This document shows positions 26,875-34,942 of a DNA stretch of 64,000 bases, piece by piece. The DNA lies in assembly GCA_002309335.1 (NCBI GenBank), contig DBXH01000007.1, positions 7,218 to 71,217 of the forward strand. Direction: 5' to 3'. Source of the DNA: Bacteroidales bacterium UBA1217. Its GTDB lineage: Bacteria > Bacteroidota > Bacteroidia > Bacteroidales > P3. Position numbers and translations under genes: made by a program. Under the pieces are notes generated by a model. That model was not told the origin of the DNA. It saw only the letters and a program-made list of their open reading frames with translations, and ran no database searches. Numbering within the stretch: the first letter of the stretch is position 1; each line of letters starts with the position of its first letter.

Positions 26875-28419
26875 TTAATCGACCTTTTTGTCGTCTCGCC
26901 ATGTCCCGTCTTCGTAACTCCCGTCGGGCTTGATTAATTTTCCTATGCCATTCCGTTTGCCGTTATCCCATTTGCCAAACCATACAGTTCCATTTTCCCA
27001 TATATACAAACCCCATCCGCATCTCTTTCCTTTCTTGGTTTCTCCGACATATTTGTCGCCACTGTCATAGTTTATTGTCTTGAATGCCCACTCATAAAAG
27101 TTATTGCTACAGGGGTATGCCCCTGCAGGGTAACCATCTTTTTTTATACTACCGTCATATATTAACTTGCCGTTCTTGTCGTACATTCGGGCATAATCGC
27201 ATACAGGATCAAATTCGTGAAAATCACGTTTCATTTTGCTAACAATGAAAAATGCATTTGGAAAACGGCGATAAAGCTCTTTTTCATTTAAAAAGATAGT
27301 GGCAATTTCTCCACTACCCGTTAACCTTTTTCTGTTGGTATAGTGAATGTAGTTTAACTCAATCTTGTTGTTGTAATAATATGTTAAATAAAATCCATCA
27401 TCGCTTCCTCCTGAACCGTACCAGAAATAATCATTGCTTTTTTGCTGTGCTTTAGGCTCTAATTTCATCAACAGATCAGTCCAGGGTCTTCCGACGCGTG
27501 CTTTGCGTAATTCTTCGGCTTTTTTATGGTCTTCTTCTTCCTTGATAGTATTCCCTGACAGCTTTTCTGCCATCTCAGACGCTACGGCCACCACGTTTTG
27601 TGAATTGCCAAGCTGCTTGTCTTCAGCGTTGTAGCTATTGACAATCTCGGCGGTTGAGACGTTGATCAGGCGGGCCGAGATGAAATAGGAGCCGCCCCAA
27701 GCGGTGGTCTTGGCAGCACAGACATACTGTACGCCGAACTGCTTAGCCAAGCGGATAAGGTCTTCGTCATCTACTGCACCCGACTGTTGGTAGCCCTGCT
27801 CCTTCGACAACTGCGCGAGAAAACTGTTGGTGCGCTCGATGGCCAAGTATTTGCCGCTGCGGGCAAAGCCGGCCACAAGCTGGTCGCCGAGAATGATGTC
27901 CACGTCGCGGTTGCCGGTCCGAGACACATAGACGGCCACCTTCTTGGCACTGGCCGACTTGTTGTAATCCAACGTCTTCAGAAGGCTCTCCGACAAACCG
28001 TTCATCGCACCGACCAGTGCTTTGGGGTTGGTTATGGAGCCGTTAGAGCTTCCTGTGGCCACCACTTCGGCACTCTCGGCATCGATGATGCGGGCAGTGA
28101 TGTATTTCTCGTTCCGCCACACGTCAAGCACCGATGCCACGCAGACATACTGCACGCCGAACTGACGTCCCAACTCGGCAATCTCATTGTCGTCAACAGC
28201 GCCTTCGCGCTCGTACGAGTGCTCTTTCGACAGGGCTTTCAGGAAGCTGGCCGAACGCTCGATGGCTGTGTACTGGCCGTTTTTGGCCAGGCCGTCCACC
28301 AAGCGGTTGCCTACAATCTCGTTTACTGGGTCGTTGCCCGTCATATACACAGCCACCTTTTTCTGCGCAAAGGCAGACAAGGAGAGCGCCATCAGAAAGA
28401 GGGTAAAGATTTTCTTCAT
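26875..28419 (-). CDS. Exported protein with two CsgG/FlgO-like repeats and C-terminal MORN repeats
   Basis: 514 residues with a signal peptide (ending SAFAQ). Two tandem domains of about 130 residues (about 20-150 and 162-295) are clearly homologous to each other: both begin KKVAVYxxx, and contain AIERxxSFLxxLSKE, GAVDDxxI and FGVQYVC. That pattern resembles the nucleotide-free CsgG/FlgO/TolB-N-like fold of envelope proteins. After a low-complexity EE-HKKAEELRKA linker the last 70 residues hold MORN repeats (YVGETKKGKRCGWGLYIW, WFGKWDNGKRNGIGKLI). The combination is not one whose function I know. It has its own promoter at 28478-28508. Confidence 0.7.
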   Translation of the reverse strand: MKKIFTLFLMALSLSAFAQKKVAVYMTGNDPVNEIVGNRLVDGLAKNGQYTAIERSASFLKALSKEHSYEREGAVDDNEIAELGRQFGVQYVCVASVLDVWRNEKYITARIIDAESAEVVATGSSNGSITNPKALVGAMNGLSESLLKTLDYNKSASAKKVAVYVSRTGNRDVDIILGDQLVAGFARSGKYLAIERTNSFLAQLSKEQGYQQSGAVDDEDLIRLAKQFGVQYVCAAKTTAWGGSYFISARLINVSTAEIVNSYNAEDKQLGNSQNVVAVASEMAEKLSGNTIKEEEDHKKAEELRKARVGRPWTDLLMKLEPKAQQKSNDYFWYGSGGSDDGFYLTYYYNNKIELNYIHYTNRKRLTGSGEIATIFLNEKELYRRFPNAFFIVSKMKRDFHEFDPVCDYARMYDKNGKLIYDGSIKKDGYPAGAYPCSNNFYEWAFKTINYDSGDKYVGETKKGKRCGWGLYIWENGTVWFGKWDNGKRNGIGKLIKPDGSYEDGTWRDDKKVD

Positions 28420-28477
28420 ATTGGAATACTTGTTTTTATATGCTTGGTAGAAAGGTTATTTGCTCAAATTCAATCTG

Positions 28478-28508
28478 CAAAAGTACAACTTTTCTGCGAA
28501 TTGGCAAA
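28478..28508 (-). promoter_or_regulatory. Promoter of the MORN-repeat protein gene
   Basis: Minus-strand TACTTTTG (28478-28485) and TTTG (28505-28508) with spacing 19, 59 bases before the start codon. Confidence 0.6.
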
Positions 28509-28597
28509 ATCTTTCTGCAAAAAAAAAACGACAAGCCCGTGTGTAGGCTCAGTACCGACTCAGGTTGTTGCTTTTGGATATTGGAAGGAAAGGGGGC

Positions 28598-29005
28598 TTA
28601 ATTCTGCTTGTCGTATTGCTGCACACGGGCTTTGACATCGTCGGGTATGACGGCGCTGGCGCCTGTAGCGCGGTCGAAGCCTGACATTACGGTAGTGCAG
28701 GTGGCATAGGGTTGCTCGGTTACAGTATTGACAATCTGCTGTTTGACACGCAGGCTTTTGTGACCCCAGTTTGATACGAAAGAGGTTACGGCGATGCTGT
28801 CGCTCCAGCGTATCTGGCTATGGAAATCGACCTCTAAATGTACAACCATTACACAGAAGTTGCCTTCGTCGGGCCTTACGGGTATGCCGGCATCGGCAAA
28901 ATAGTGGGCCTTGCCAAGGTCGAAGAACTCCATAATGACAGCATTGTTGATGTGTCCCATCATATCGATGTCGTTGAATCTGATTTGTAATGGAAGGGTG
29001 TGCAT
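28598..29005 (-). CDS. Acyl-CoA thioesterase (hot-dog fold, 4HBT)
   Basis: 135 residues, typical of the YbgC/4HBT family. The conserved N-terminal RFNDIDMMGHINNAVIMEFFDLG carries the active-site Asp and the asparagine-helix motif. It hydrolyses acyl-CoA or acyl-ACP thioesters in the cytoplasm. The gap between it and the histidine kinase gene is filled exactly by nine copies of a 9-nt repeat, placed immediately before the start codon. Confidence 0.88.
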   Translation of the reverse strand: MHTLPLQIRFNDIDMMGHINNAVIMEFFDLGKAHYFADAGIPVRPDEGNFCVMVVHLEVDFHSQIRWSDSIAVTSFVSNWGHKSLRVKQQIVNTVTEQPYATCTTVMSGFDRATGASAVIPDDVKARVQQYDKQN

Positions 29006-29011
29006 AATAAG

Positions 29012-29092
29012 GGTTGGAAAGGTTAAAAAGGTTTAAAGGGTTAAAAAGGTTTGAAGGGTTTAAAGGGTTGGGGAGGGTAAAGAGGTGGAATG
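29012..29092. repeat. 9-nt tandem repeat array, nine units
   Basis: Nine consecutive 9-nt units fill the complete gap between the histidine kinase stop (29093) and the thioesterase start (29005). The units are variants of GGTTTAAAG, such as GGTTAAAAA, GGTTTGAAG and GGTTTAAAG. The same unit appears in the leader at 53152-53205 and degenerately at 1839-1983, 2410-2422 and 31244-31260. Confidence 0.8.
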
Positions 29093-29944
29093 TTATTTTT
29101 TCTTTAGAGAGAAGAAGAATTCGAGGCCGCCTGCGTCGCGGTTGCGGACGTAGATGTCGCCTCCGTGAAAGAGTACGGCGTGCTTGACGATTGAGAGTCC
29201 AAGTCCGGTGCCGCCCGTCTTGCGGCTGCGCCCTTCGTCGATACGAAGGAATCGGTCGAAAAGGCGAGTCAGATAACTCGGGTCTACACCGGCACCGGTG
29301 TCATAGTAACGCAAAAAGTAGCGTTCGCTGTCCTGCTTGTAACACTCGATGCCGATTTCAATATTGTCGCCGGCATAAAGGATAGTGTTTTCAATCAAGT
29401 TGCGGAATATTGAATAGACAAGGCTGTGGTTGCCGAGAATGGCGGTGGGAGTTTGTAAGTCATTATTGACTTTGATGTTGTGGCTGCGGCATTGCTCTTC
29501 AAGTTCGGTGATGGCCTCATTTGCTATATTGCTGACCGATATTTCCTCTTTTGGGAAGAGGTCGGACGACTCTTCGAGCTTGTTGATAAGCGCCACATCG
29601 TTGATGAGGTCGGAGAGGCGGAGCGTCTGCGAGTAGCATCGCTCAAGGAAAAACTGTTTCTTTGTTTCCTCTACAGTCTTGCCGCTGAGGAGTATTTCAA
29701 GATAGCCGCGAATGCTGCTGACGGGAGTCTTAAGCTCGTGCGCTATGTTGTTGGTCATCTCCTGCTTGAGCTGTCGGTTGTGCTCCTGCTCTTGGATTAT
29801 CTGTTGTTTCGACTGCTCGAGCGAGTTGGCGAGTTCCTTAAGCTGACGTATTAGTTTGCGCTGCCTCAGGTGATTCCATACGAGATAGAATATTAGCAGC
29901 AGCACCAATGTGGCTATGATATATGCTCCTAGGGGAATGCTCAT
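29093..29944 (-). CDS. Sensor histidine kinase
   Basis: 283 residues from the ATG at 29944, four bases after the response regulator stop. One N-terminal transmembrane helix (YIIATLVLLLIFYLVW) is followed by a coiled coil, the H box HELKTPVSSIRGYLE with the phospho-accepting His, the N box (NLIENTILYAGD), and G boxes (DTGAGVD, GGTGLGLSIVKHAV). There is no large periplasmic sensor domain, so it may sense membrane state or need a partner. It forms a two-component system with the OmpR-family regulator upstream, and resembles PhoR-type kinases. Confidence 0.93.
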   Translation of the reverse strand: MSIPLGAYIIATLVLLLIFYLVWNHLRQRKLIRQLKELANSLEQSKQQIIQEQEHNRQLKQEMTNNIAHELKTPVSSIRGYLEILLSGKTVEETKKQFFLERCYSQTLRLSDLINDVALINKLEESSDLFPKEEISVSNIANEAITELEEQCRSHNIKVNNDLQTPTAILGNHSLVYSIFRNLIENTILYAGDNIEIGIECYKQDSERYFLRYYDTGAGVDPSYLTRLFDRFLRIDEGRSRKTGGTGLGLSIVKHAVLFHGGDIYVRNRDAGGLEFFFSLKKK

Positions 29945-29948
29945 AATG

Positions 29949-30638
29949 CTATTTGTTTTCTGTTGATGGAACAAAAGTGTAGCCGAATCCAGAGTGGTTG
30001 ACAATATTGTCGGCATAAGGTCCCAGTTTCTTCCGCAGTCGCGCTATGTGGACGTCGACCGAGCGGTCGCTGATGTAGATGTTGTCATCCCATACAGCGT
30101 TGATGACCTCTTGTCGGGTAAAGTGATTGCCAGTGTTTTGAAGCAGCAATGCGAGGATGTCGTATTCCTTTTTGGTCAGCTGTGCCGGGATGCCGTCAAT
30201 GGTAACGGTTTTGTGCTGGGTGTCGACGGCCAATCCGCCGCAGTTGTAGGTCGCCTGTTGCCCGGTTTTGTTGACGCTGGAGCGTTTCAGGACAGCTTTG
30301 ACGCGAGCCAAGACTGTGGGGAAAGAGAAAGGCTTGGTGATATAGTCGTCGGCGCCGACACTAAACCCTTTAAGCATATCCTCTTCAGCGTTGCGTGCGG
30401 TGAGGAATATTATCGGTGTGTTGTCGCCGCGACTACGCATAAGGCGTGCCATCTCGATGCCCGACATACGTTCCATCATTACGTCGAGAAGGATAAGTTC
30501 GAATTGCTCTCCGCCATCGATAAGGCCAAGTGCATCCTCGGCGCTGTAGGCGCACTTGGAGGAAAACCCTTCGCTTTCAAGATTGAAGCTTAGGATTTCG
30601 CATAAATCTGGCTCATCATCGACGATTAGCAGGCGCAT
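29949..30638 (-). CDS. OmpR/PhoB-family response regulator
   Basis: 229 residues: a receiver domain (phospho-acceptor Asp in LILLDVMM, Lys in ITKPFSF) and a winged-helix C-terminal DNA-binding domain (LTKKEYDILALLLQN, RSVDVHIARLRKKLG). It is the transcriptional output of the kinase directly downstream. Target genes cannot be read from this window. A roughly 11-nt repeat array (30714-30757) lies in its upstream region. Confidence 0.94.
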   Translation of the reverse strand: MRLLIVDDEPDLCEILSFNLESEGFSSKCAYSAEDALGLIDGGEQFELILLDVMMERMSGIEMARLMRSRGDNTPIIFLTARNAEEDMLKGFSVGADDYITKPFSFPTVLARVKAVLKRSSVNKTGQQATYNCGGLAVDTQHKTVTIDGIPAQLTKKEYDILALLLQNTGNHFTRQEVINAVWDDNIYISDRSVDVHIARLRKKLGPYADNIVNHSGFGYTFVPSTENK

Positions 30639-30713
30639 ATTTTGATTAGAAATTAGGTGTTAGTGATTTGAGGCTTAGGTCTTTGTGGTGAGATACGCAT
30701 AAATTATGCGTAA

Positions 30714-30757
30714 ACCCAGAATTACCCTAGAAGAGACCCAGAACTAACCCAAAGGAA
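30714..30757. repeat. Approximately 11-nt tandem repeat
   Basis: Four units beginning ACCC (ACCCAGAATT, ACCCTAGAAGAG, ACCCAGAACTA, ACCCAAAGGAA) at spacings 10, 12 and 11. They are the reverse complement of the TTCTRGGTYRA type at 6598-6630. The array lies between the response regulator start and the yqeY stop. Confidence 0.55.
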
Positions 30758-30780
30758 TAAGGGTGTCGCTCCTGAATAAA

Positions 30781-31236
30781 TTATTGGTTGAGCAGATTCT
30801 TGACGATTTCGGAGACAACGCGGTTGTCGGCTTTGCCTGCAAAACGTTTGGATGCCTGTCCCATCACTTTGCCCATATCCTTAGGTGAGGAGGCGCCAAC
30901 TTCGGCGATTATTTCCTTTACGGCTTGTTCGATTTCCTCTTTGCTCATCTGTTTGGGCAGATAACGCTCGATGATGCTTGCCTGGAAGAGCTCTTCGTCG
31001 GCCAGGTCCTGACGGCTCTGCTGCACATAGATGTCGGCGGCCTCTTTGCGCTGTTTCACAAGTTTCTGCAGCATAGCGATTTCGGCAGTTTCGGACACTT
31101 CGCCGTTCACAGCGTCTTTGCCGGTCTTGAGTAGGAGTATTGCCGACTTGATGGCGCGGAGCGATTCGAGGACATCTTTCTGCTTGTTGAGCATAGCCTG
31201 CTTGATGTCGTTGTTTATTTGAAGTTCGAGACTCAT
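30781..31236 (-). CDS. GatB/YqeY domain protein
   Basis: 151 residues, the length and pattern of stand-alone YqeY: MSLELQINNDIKQAMLNK..KDVLESLRAIKSAI at the start and AEVGASSPKDMGKVMGQASKRFAGKADNRVVSEIVKNLL at the end. The fold equals the tail domain of the GatB amidotransferase subunit, thought to bind tRNA, but a cellular role for YqeY is not established. It lies just downstream of tRNA-Phe on the same strand, separated by a terminator. Confidence 0.9.
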   Translation of the reverse strand: MSLELQINNDIKQAMLNKQKDVLESLRAIKSAILLLKTGKDAVNGEVSETAEIAMLQKLVKQRKEAADIYVQQSRQDLADEELFQASIIERYLPKQMSKEEIEQAVKEIIAEVGASSPKDMGKVMGQASKRFAGKADNRVVSEIVKNLLNQ

Positions 31237-31270
31237 AGTGTTTTGGTTTTAAAGGGTTTAATAACAAAAA

Positions 31271-31290
31271 AGGGAAGTGTTTACTTCCCT
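31271..31290 (-). terminator. Terminator after tRNA-Phe
   Basis: AGGGAAGT-GTTT-ACTTCCCT hairpin followed, in the minus direction, by a T tract. It separates the tRNA from yqeY. Confidence 0.8.
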
Positions 31291-31296
31291 CGTTTG

Positions 31297-31369
<73 letters not shown>

Positions 31370-31394
31370 ATCGTCTCATTTCTGAAATCGGGTG

Positions 31395-31426
31395 CAAAAG
31401 TACAACTATTTTCAAAATTGGCAAAA
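31395..31426 (-). promoter_or_regulatory. Promoter of tRNA-Phe
   Basis: Minus-strand TACTTTTG (31395-31402) and TTTG (31423-31426), spacing 20, about 26 bases upstream of the tRNA. Confidence 0.65.
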
Positions 31427-31503
31427 TTATTTTTATTAATCGCCTTATTGTTTTTTTTGTTTTTGTTGATTTACAGCTGTTTGACTTTTAAAAAAACTTT
31501 TCG

Positions 31504-32202
31504 TCAGTCAGAAATATCAGTCGTGTTGCCGGTTGTTTCGGCGGTGTTTTCTGCAGAAATCGACTCTGTTTTATCTTCGTTTTTATTGGGACAAAGCCAC
31601 AACTGGTCGATGATGAGCAGGGCGACTCCGGTGCATACGGCAGAATCGGCAATGTTGAAGATTGCGCCAAAGAATTCGGCACTTTTGCCGGCGAGGAAAG
31701 GCATCCAGGAAGGCCAAGTCCAATGGCAGATCGGGAAATAGAACATATCGACAACGCGTCCGAAAAGCAGCGGAGCATAACCTCCGTCGGAGGGGAAGAG
31801 GGTTGCGATATGGTCGAATGAACTTTGGTCGAAGATTATGCCATAGAAGCAGCTGTCCACGAGGTTGCCGACGGCGCCTACGAGAATGAGCACGATGCTG
31901 ATCAAGAGTGAGTAGCGAGTATCTTTCTTTATTTGTTTTACAAGGATGATGATGATGACGACCGATGCGATAAGCCTGAAAAGTGTGAGGCAGAGTTTGC
32001 CGGCTTTCTCTCCGAGCGACAATCCGAATGCGATGCCCTCGTTCTCAACGAAATGCAGCCGGCACCAGTCGCCGATAAGATTCACCTCGTCGCCAATGGC
32101 AAAGTGGGTTTTTATCCAGATTTTGAGTACCTGGTCGGCGATGAGGATAATGGAGAATATTGCGGCGCAAATCCAAGTCTTCTGTATTATTGTTTTATTC
32201 AT
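31504..32202 (-). CDS. lspA: Lipoprotein signal peptidase LspA
   Basis: 232 residues, longer than the common 160-200 because of a C-terminal tail rich in Glu/Thr. Four transmembrane segments are visible (IFSIILIADQVLKIWI, LIASVVIIIILV, ILVLVGAVGNLVDS region, VALLIIDQLW). The catalytic Asp residues are in GAVGNLVDS and FNIADS, as in aspartic signal peptidase II. It cleaves prolipoprotein signal peptides after lipid attachment. Many lipoproteins in this window (GldK, DUF4249, small lipoproteins) are likely substrates. Confidence 0.93.
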   Translation of the reverse strand: MNKTIIQKTWICAAIFSIILIADQVLKIWIKTHFAIGDEVNLIGDWCRLHFVENEGIAFGLSLGEKAGKLCLTLFRLIASVVIIIILVKQIKKDTRYSLLISIVLILVGAVGNLVDSCFYGIIFDQSSFDHIATLFPSDGGYAPLLFGRVVDMFYFPICHWTWPSWMPFLAGKSAEFFGAIFNIADSAVCTGVALLIIDQLWLCPNKNEDKTESISAENTAETTGNTTDISD

Positions 32203-32284
32203 TTTATGATTTTAAAGTTTAAGAGCTTGTTTTATAGGTGTATAGTTGTGGATGTGAAAATGTTGTTGTTTTGCAAAAATACGA

Positions 32285-32857
32285 TTATTTTTGATTTTGA
32301 TAGTTTTCGCATTGTTCCACGAGTTCATCGTACCACTCTTGTCCGAAGCGGCGGATGAGAGGCTCTTTGAGGTATATGTAAAGCGGTTGGCCGCATTCTT
32401 TGCCTTTGTTTACGGCGCAGCGGCAGATATCCCATTCGTGATAGTTTACGGCTTTGAATTCGCCAAAATCCTCTATGCGAACAGGATAGAGATGACACGA
32501 GATGGGTTTCTGGAAGTCGATCTTTCCATCGCGATAGGCTTTCTCGATAGCGCATAATGTGACGCCGTTCTCGGATATTGCGTAGGCGCATTCGCGGTTG
32601 TTGACCAGTGGCGTACAAGGCAGTTTGTCGACATCGAGCGAGGAGACGCCTTCGCGCTCAACGGCTTCTATACCTTCGGGAGTCATATATGGTTTTACCT
32701 CAGGATATATGTGTTCAAGGATGGGTATTTCCTCTTTGTCGAGCGGTGCCCCGCAGTCGCCTTCAACGCAGCAGGTACCCTTGCATTGCGCCAAATCGCA
32801 GCAGAAACGCAGGTCGGCAAGATTGTCGGAAATTATGCAGTTGTCAACGATTAGCAT
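32285..32857 (-). CDS. DUF3109 family cysteine-rich protein
   Basis: 190 residues from the ATG of MLIVDNCIISDNL at 32857. It is cysteine-rich, with CCDLAQCKGTCC, CGAPLD, CAIEKAY, CHLYPVR and the ICRCAVNKGKECG segment, a spacing that suggests an iron-sulfur or zinc site. This is the DUF3109 pattern of Bacteroidota, of unknown function. Its start overlaps the stop of the upstream dehydrogenase gene by seven bases, pointing to translational coupling. Confidence 0.88.
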   Translation of the reverse strand: MLIVDNCIISDNLADLRFCCDLAQCKGTCCVEGDCGAPLDKEEIPILEHIYPEVKPYMTPEGIEAVEREGVSSLDVDKLPCTPLVNNRECAYAISENGVTLCAIEKAYRDGKIDFQKPISCHLYPVRIEDFGEFKAVNYHEWDICRCAVNKGKECGQPLYIYLKEPLIRRFGQEWYDELVEQCENYQNQK

Positions 32858-33849
32858 AGCGTGTTTATTATTTTGTCGGCGAGGACTGCGGCGAGTTTGT
32901 ATTTCGATTCGACTGTCCAACCGGCAATGTGGGGTGTGAGTACGGTTCGTGGCGAGTTAAGCAGATAGCGGAAGTCTGTAGGCAAGAAATCCGTTTTCCG
33001 TTCTCCGTTCTCCGTTTCCTGTTTTCCGTTCTCCGTTCTCCGTTCTCCGTTTCCAATCCCGTCCTTGCTCATATCTTCGTATTCAATCACGTCCAGAGCG
33101 GCGCCAAGCACCTTGCCTTGTTCAATTGCTGCTGCGAGGTCGGCGGTTTTCACTACCGCTCCGCGCGAAGTGTTGATTAGGTAGAAGGGTTTGAGCATCT
33201 GTTCGATGAATGTGTCGTTCAGCATATAATGCGTCTCGTCGGTCAGCGGGACGTGAAGGCTTACGATATCCGCCTCTTTTTGCAATTGATCAAGAGAGAC
33301 CTCTTCGACATAAGAGGGTGCATAGCCGGCGGGCTTGTATTTGTCGTATGCAATTATGCGGCATTCAAATCCTTGCAATCTTTGTGCGAAAGCTCCGCCC
33401 ATATTGCCGAATCCGATGATGCCAACGGTTTTGCCTTTCACCTCAAGACCCCTGTTGGCTTCGCGTTGCCAAAGGCCCTGGCGTACTTCGCTGTCGGCCG
33501 AGCTGATATGGTTGAAAAGGGTCAGCAACAGCCCCAAAGCGTGTTCGCCAACGGCATCGCGGTTTCCCTCGGGCGAGTTGAGGCAGCGGATGCCTACACT
33601 TTCGGCATAGTCGACATCGATGGTCTCCATACCGGCACCCACGCGACCGATACACTTCAGATGGCGTGCGTGGTCAATAAAGTTACGGTCGATAATTATC
33701 TTGCTACGCACCACGATGGCGTCGTAGTCTTTAACTTGCTCCAGTAACGACTGATATGTGCAGTCGGTCCATACACGGCATTGATGGCCGGCGGCAGCAA
33801 GTTTCTCCTGCAGCACGGGGTGGGTGTTATCTGTAATGAGGACTCTCAT
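32851..33849 (-). CDS. D-isomer-specific 2-hydroxyacid dehydrogenase with 7-nt-repeat insertion
   Basis: 332 residues. The N-terminal catalytic domain, the Rossmann NAD(P) motif GIIGFGNMGGAFAQRL, the substrate Arg in LINTSRGAVV and the catalytic His in LTPHIAGWTVESK are all present, as in phosphoglycerate-dehydrogenase relatives. Between YEDMSKDGIG and FLPTDFRYLL lies a repeated acidic stretch (NGERRTE type) encoded by nine 7-nt units at 32991-33053, absent from normal family members. It is in a surface loop of the predicted fold, between the last Rossmann strands and the C-terminal helix. The substrate is not determined. Overlaps its neighbours at both ends. Confidence 0.88.
   Translation of the reverse strand: MRVLITDNTHPVLQEKLAAAGHQCRVWTDCTYQSLLEQVKDYDAIVVRSKIIIDRNFIDHARHLKCIGRVGAGMETIDVDYAESVGIRCLNSPEGNRDAVGEHALGLLLTLFNHISSADSEVRQGLWQREANRGLEVKGKTVGIIGFGNMGGAFAQRLQGFECRIIAYDKYKPAGYAPSYVEEVSLDQLQKEADIVSLHVPLTDETHYMLNDTFIEQMLKPFYLINTSRGAVVKTADLAAAIEQGKVLGAALDVIEYEDMSKDGIGNGERRTENGKQETENGERKTDFLPTDFRYLLNSPRTVLTPHIAGWTVESKYKLAAVLADKIINTLC
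32991..33053. repeat. 7-nt tandem repeat, nine units, inside dehydrogenase gene
   Basis: Nine units of CCGTTCT type on the plus strand (minus strand GGAGAAC). Total length 63 nt, exactly 21 codons, so the frame is kept. Some units vary (CCGTTTT, CCGTTTC, CTGTTTT), and the variants mark two sub-arrays. Confidence 0.85.
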
Positions 33850-34913
33850 TTCTTTTTCTTATAATAGTTTGAAGAGCTGTTGTTGAAATTCTCCACACGG
33901 GGGGTAGGCGCCTTTACTCTCCTGTTCGTCGACGCTCCGAATATTCCTATGCCGCCCTTGATGTTGCAATAGACCTGCACAGGCTCGCTGAAAAGGCCGT
34001 CCAATTCAGACGTATAGCCTGTCGAAGTGATGTCATATCGGTACATCTCTTCCGACAACGACCGGACTTCCAGAACAACCGGCAGCTCCATTCCATTAAT
34101 CTGCGCCTGCATCCCATAATAGTACTCAAACTCCATTGTAAACTCGTGTGCGCCGCCCGAGAAGCGTTCGGAGCTGAAATACATTTCGCGGCCGCCATAG
34201 CTGCCGTCATCCCCGTCGAGGGCACCTTCAAGCGATGCATTGTTCACAATAGGGTCGCTCACTGAGAAATAGCTTTCTCTCATTTGAGTCGTATCCCATA
34301 CCCACATCCACACGGTATCATCCAGTGTTTGCCTTATTTCTCCGCAATACAGCTTTACGCTGAAAAAATCCTTGTTGCTATTGCAGTTAACCCTGAAACG
34401 CAACCTGTAATAAAACGACGTACTATAAGGGTCCTCATTCATAGTGTCAACAACATAGTCGACGATTTCAACCTGCGGCTGCTGAGGCACGACAGTCGTA
34501 GCTGTAACTGTCTCGCTATATCCAGGCACAGTGGCACTAAGCCTCATCGTGTCGCCTGGATGAGGACTCACTGTGAACTTATAGCCGCCGTAGTAGGTTG
34601 TGGGTCCATAATAGCCATTCCAATCATCATAATATTCTGACTGAATAAAACACTTCGGGTCATACGTTCCTACGGCGGTATTATTGCCCGAAGTAATTGT
34701 GATTGATGCGTTGTCGATAATGTTAAAATTCCTGTTGTCTAAAAAGAAACGGCTATAGCCAAGATAAACTGCTACAAGCGAGTCACTAACAGGCTTTGAC
34801 ACCATCACAACGTAGGGTTCTACCTCGCCCGGGTCGAAATCAACCACTTTCTCGCACGAACTCATTAGGGTGGCGAGCATTAAAATCATTGGGATATATC
34901 TTTTTCTTACCAT
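33846..34913 (-). CDS. DUF4249 family lipoprotein
   Basis: 355 residues. A lipobox (LMSSC, Cys about residue 19) predicts lipidation. The body has the DUF4249 pattern, beta-rich with an N-terminal PYVVMVSKPVSDSLVAVYLGYSR. In this phylum these lipoproteins are encoded beside TonB-dependent receptors, and here the receptor gene lies directly upstream (30 bases). They presumably act on the outer-membrane surface with that receptor. Overlaps the following gene by four bases (ATGA). Confidence 0.85.
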   Translation of the reverse strand: MVRKRYIPMILMLATLMSSCEKVVDFDPGEVEPYVVMVSKPVSDSLVAVYLGYSRFFLDNRNFNIIDNASITITSGNNTAVGTYDPKCFIQSEYYDDWNGYYGPTTYYGGYKFTVSPHPGDTMRLSATVPGYSETVTATTVVPQQPQVEIVDYVVDTMNEDPYSTSFYYRLRFRVNCNSNKDFFSVKLYCGEIRQTLDDTVWMWVWDTTQMRESYFSVSDPIVNNASLEGALDGDDGSYGGREMYFSSERFSGGAHEFTMEFEYYYGMQAQINGMELPVVLEVRSLSEEMYRYDITSTGYTSELDGLFSEPVQVYCNIKGGIGIFGASTNRRVKAPTPRVENFNNSSSNYYKKKK

Positions 34914-34942
34914 ATTCTATTTAAGTTATTAGGGTTGTGAAA

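Noticed and set aside
29093..30638. Assigning this two-component pair as PorY and its regulator
   Set aside because: PorX has its own gene at 25214 and this pair is a standard PhoR/PhoB-like arrangement; nothing in sequence ties the kinase to PorX.
32868..33056. A minus-strand frame that also reads ENGERRTENG in the dehydrogenase array
   Set aside because: It is just the +1 reading of the 7-nt repeat. It is useful as proof that all frames of the array are open but is not a gene.
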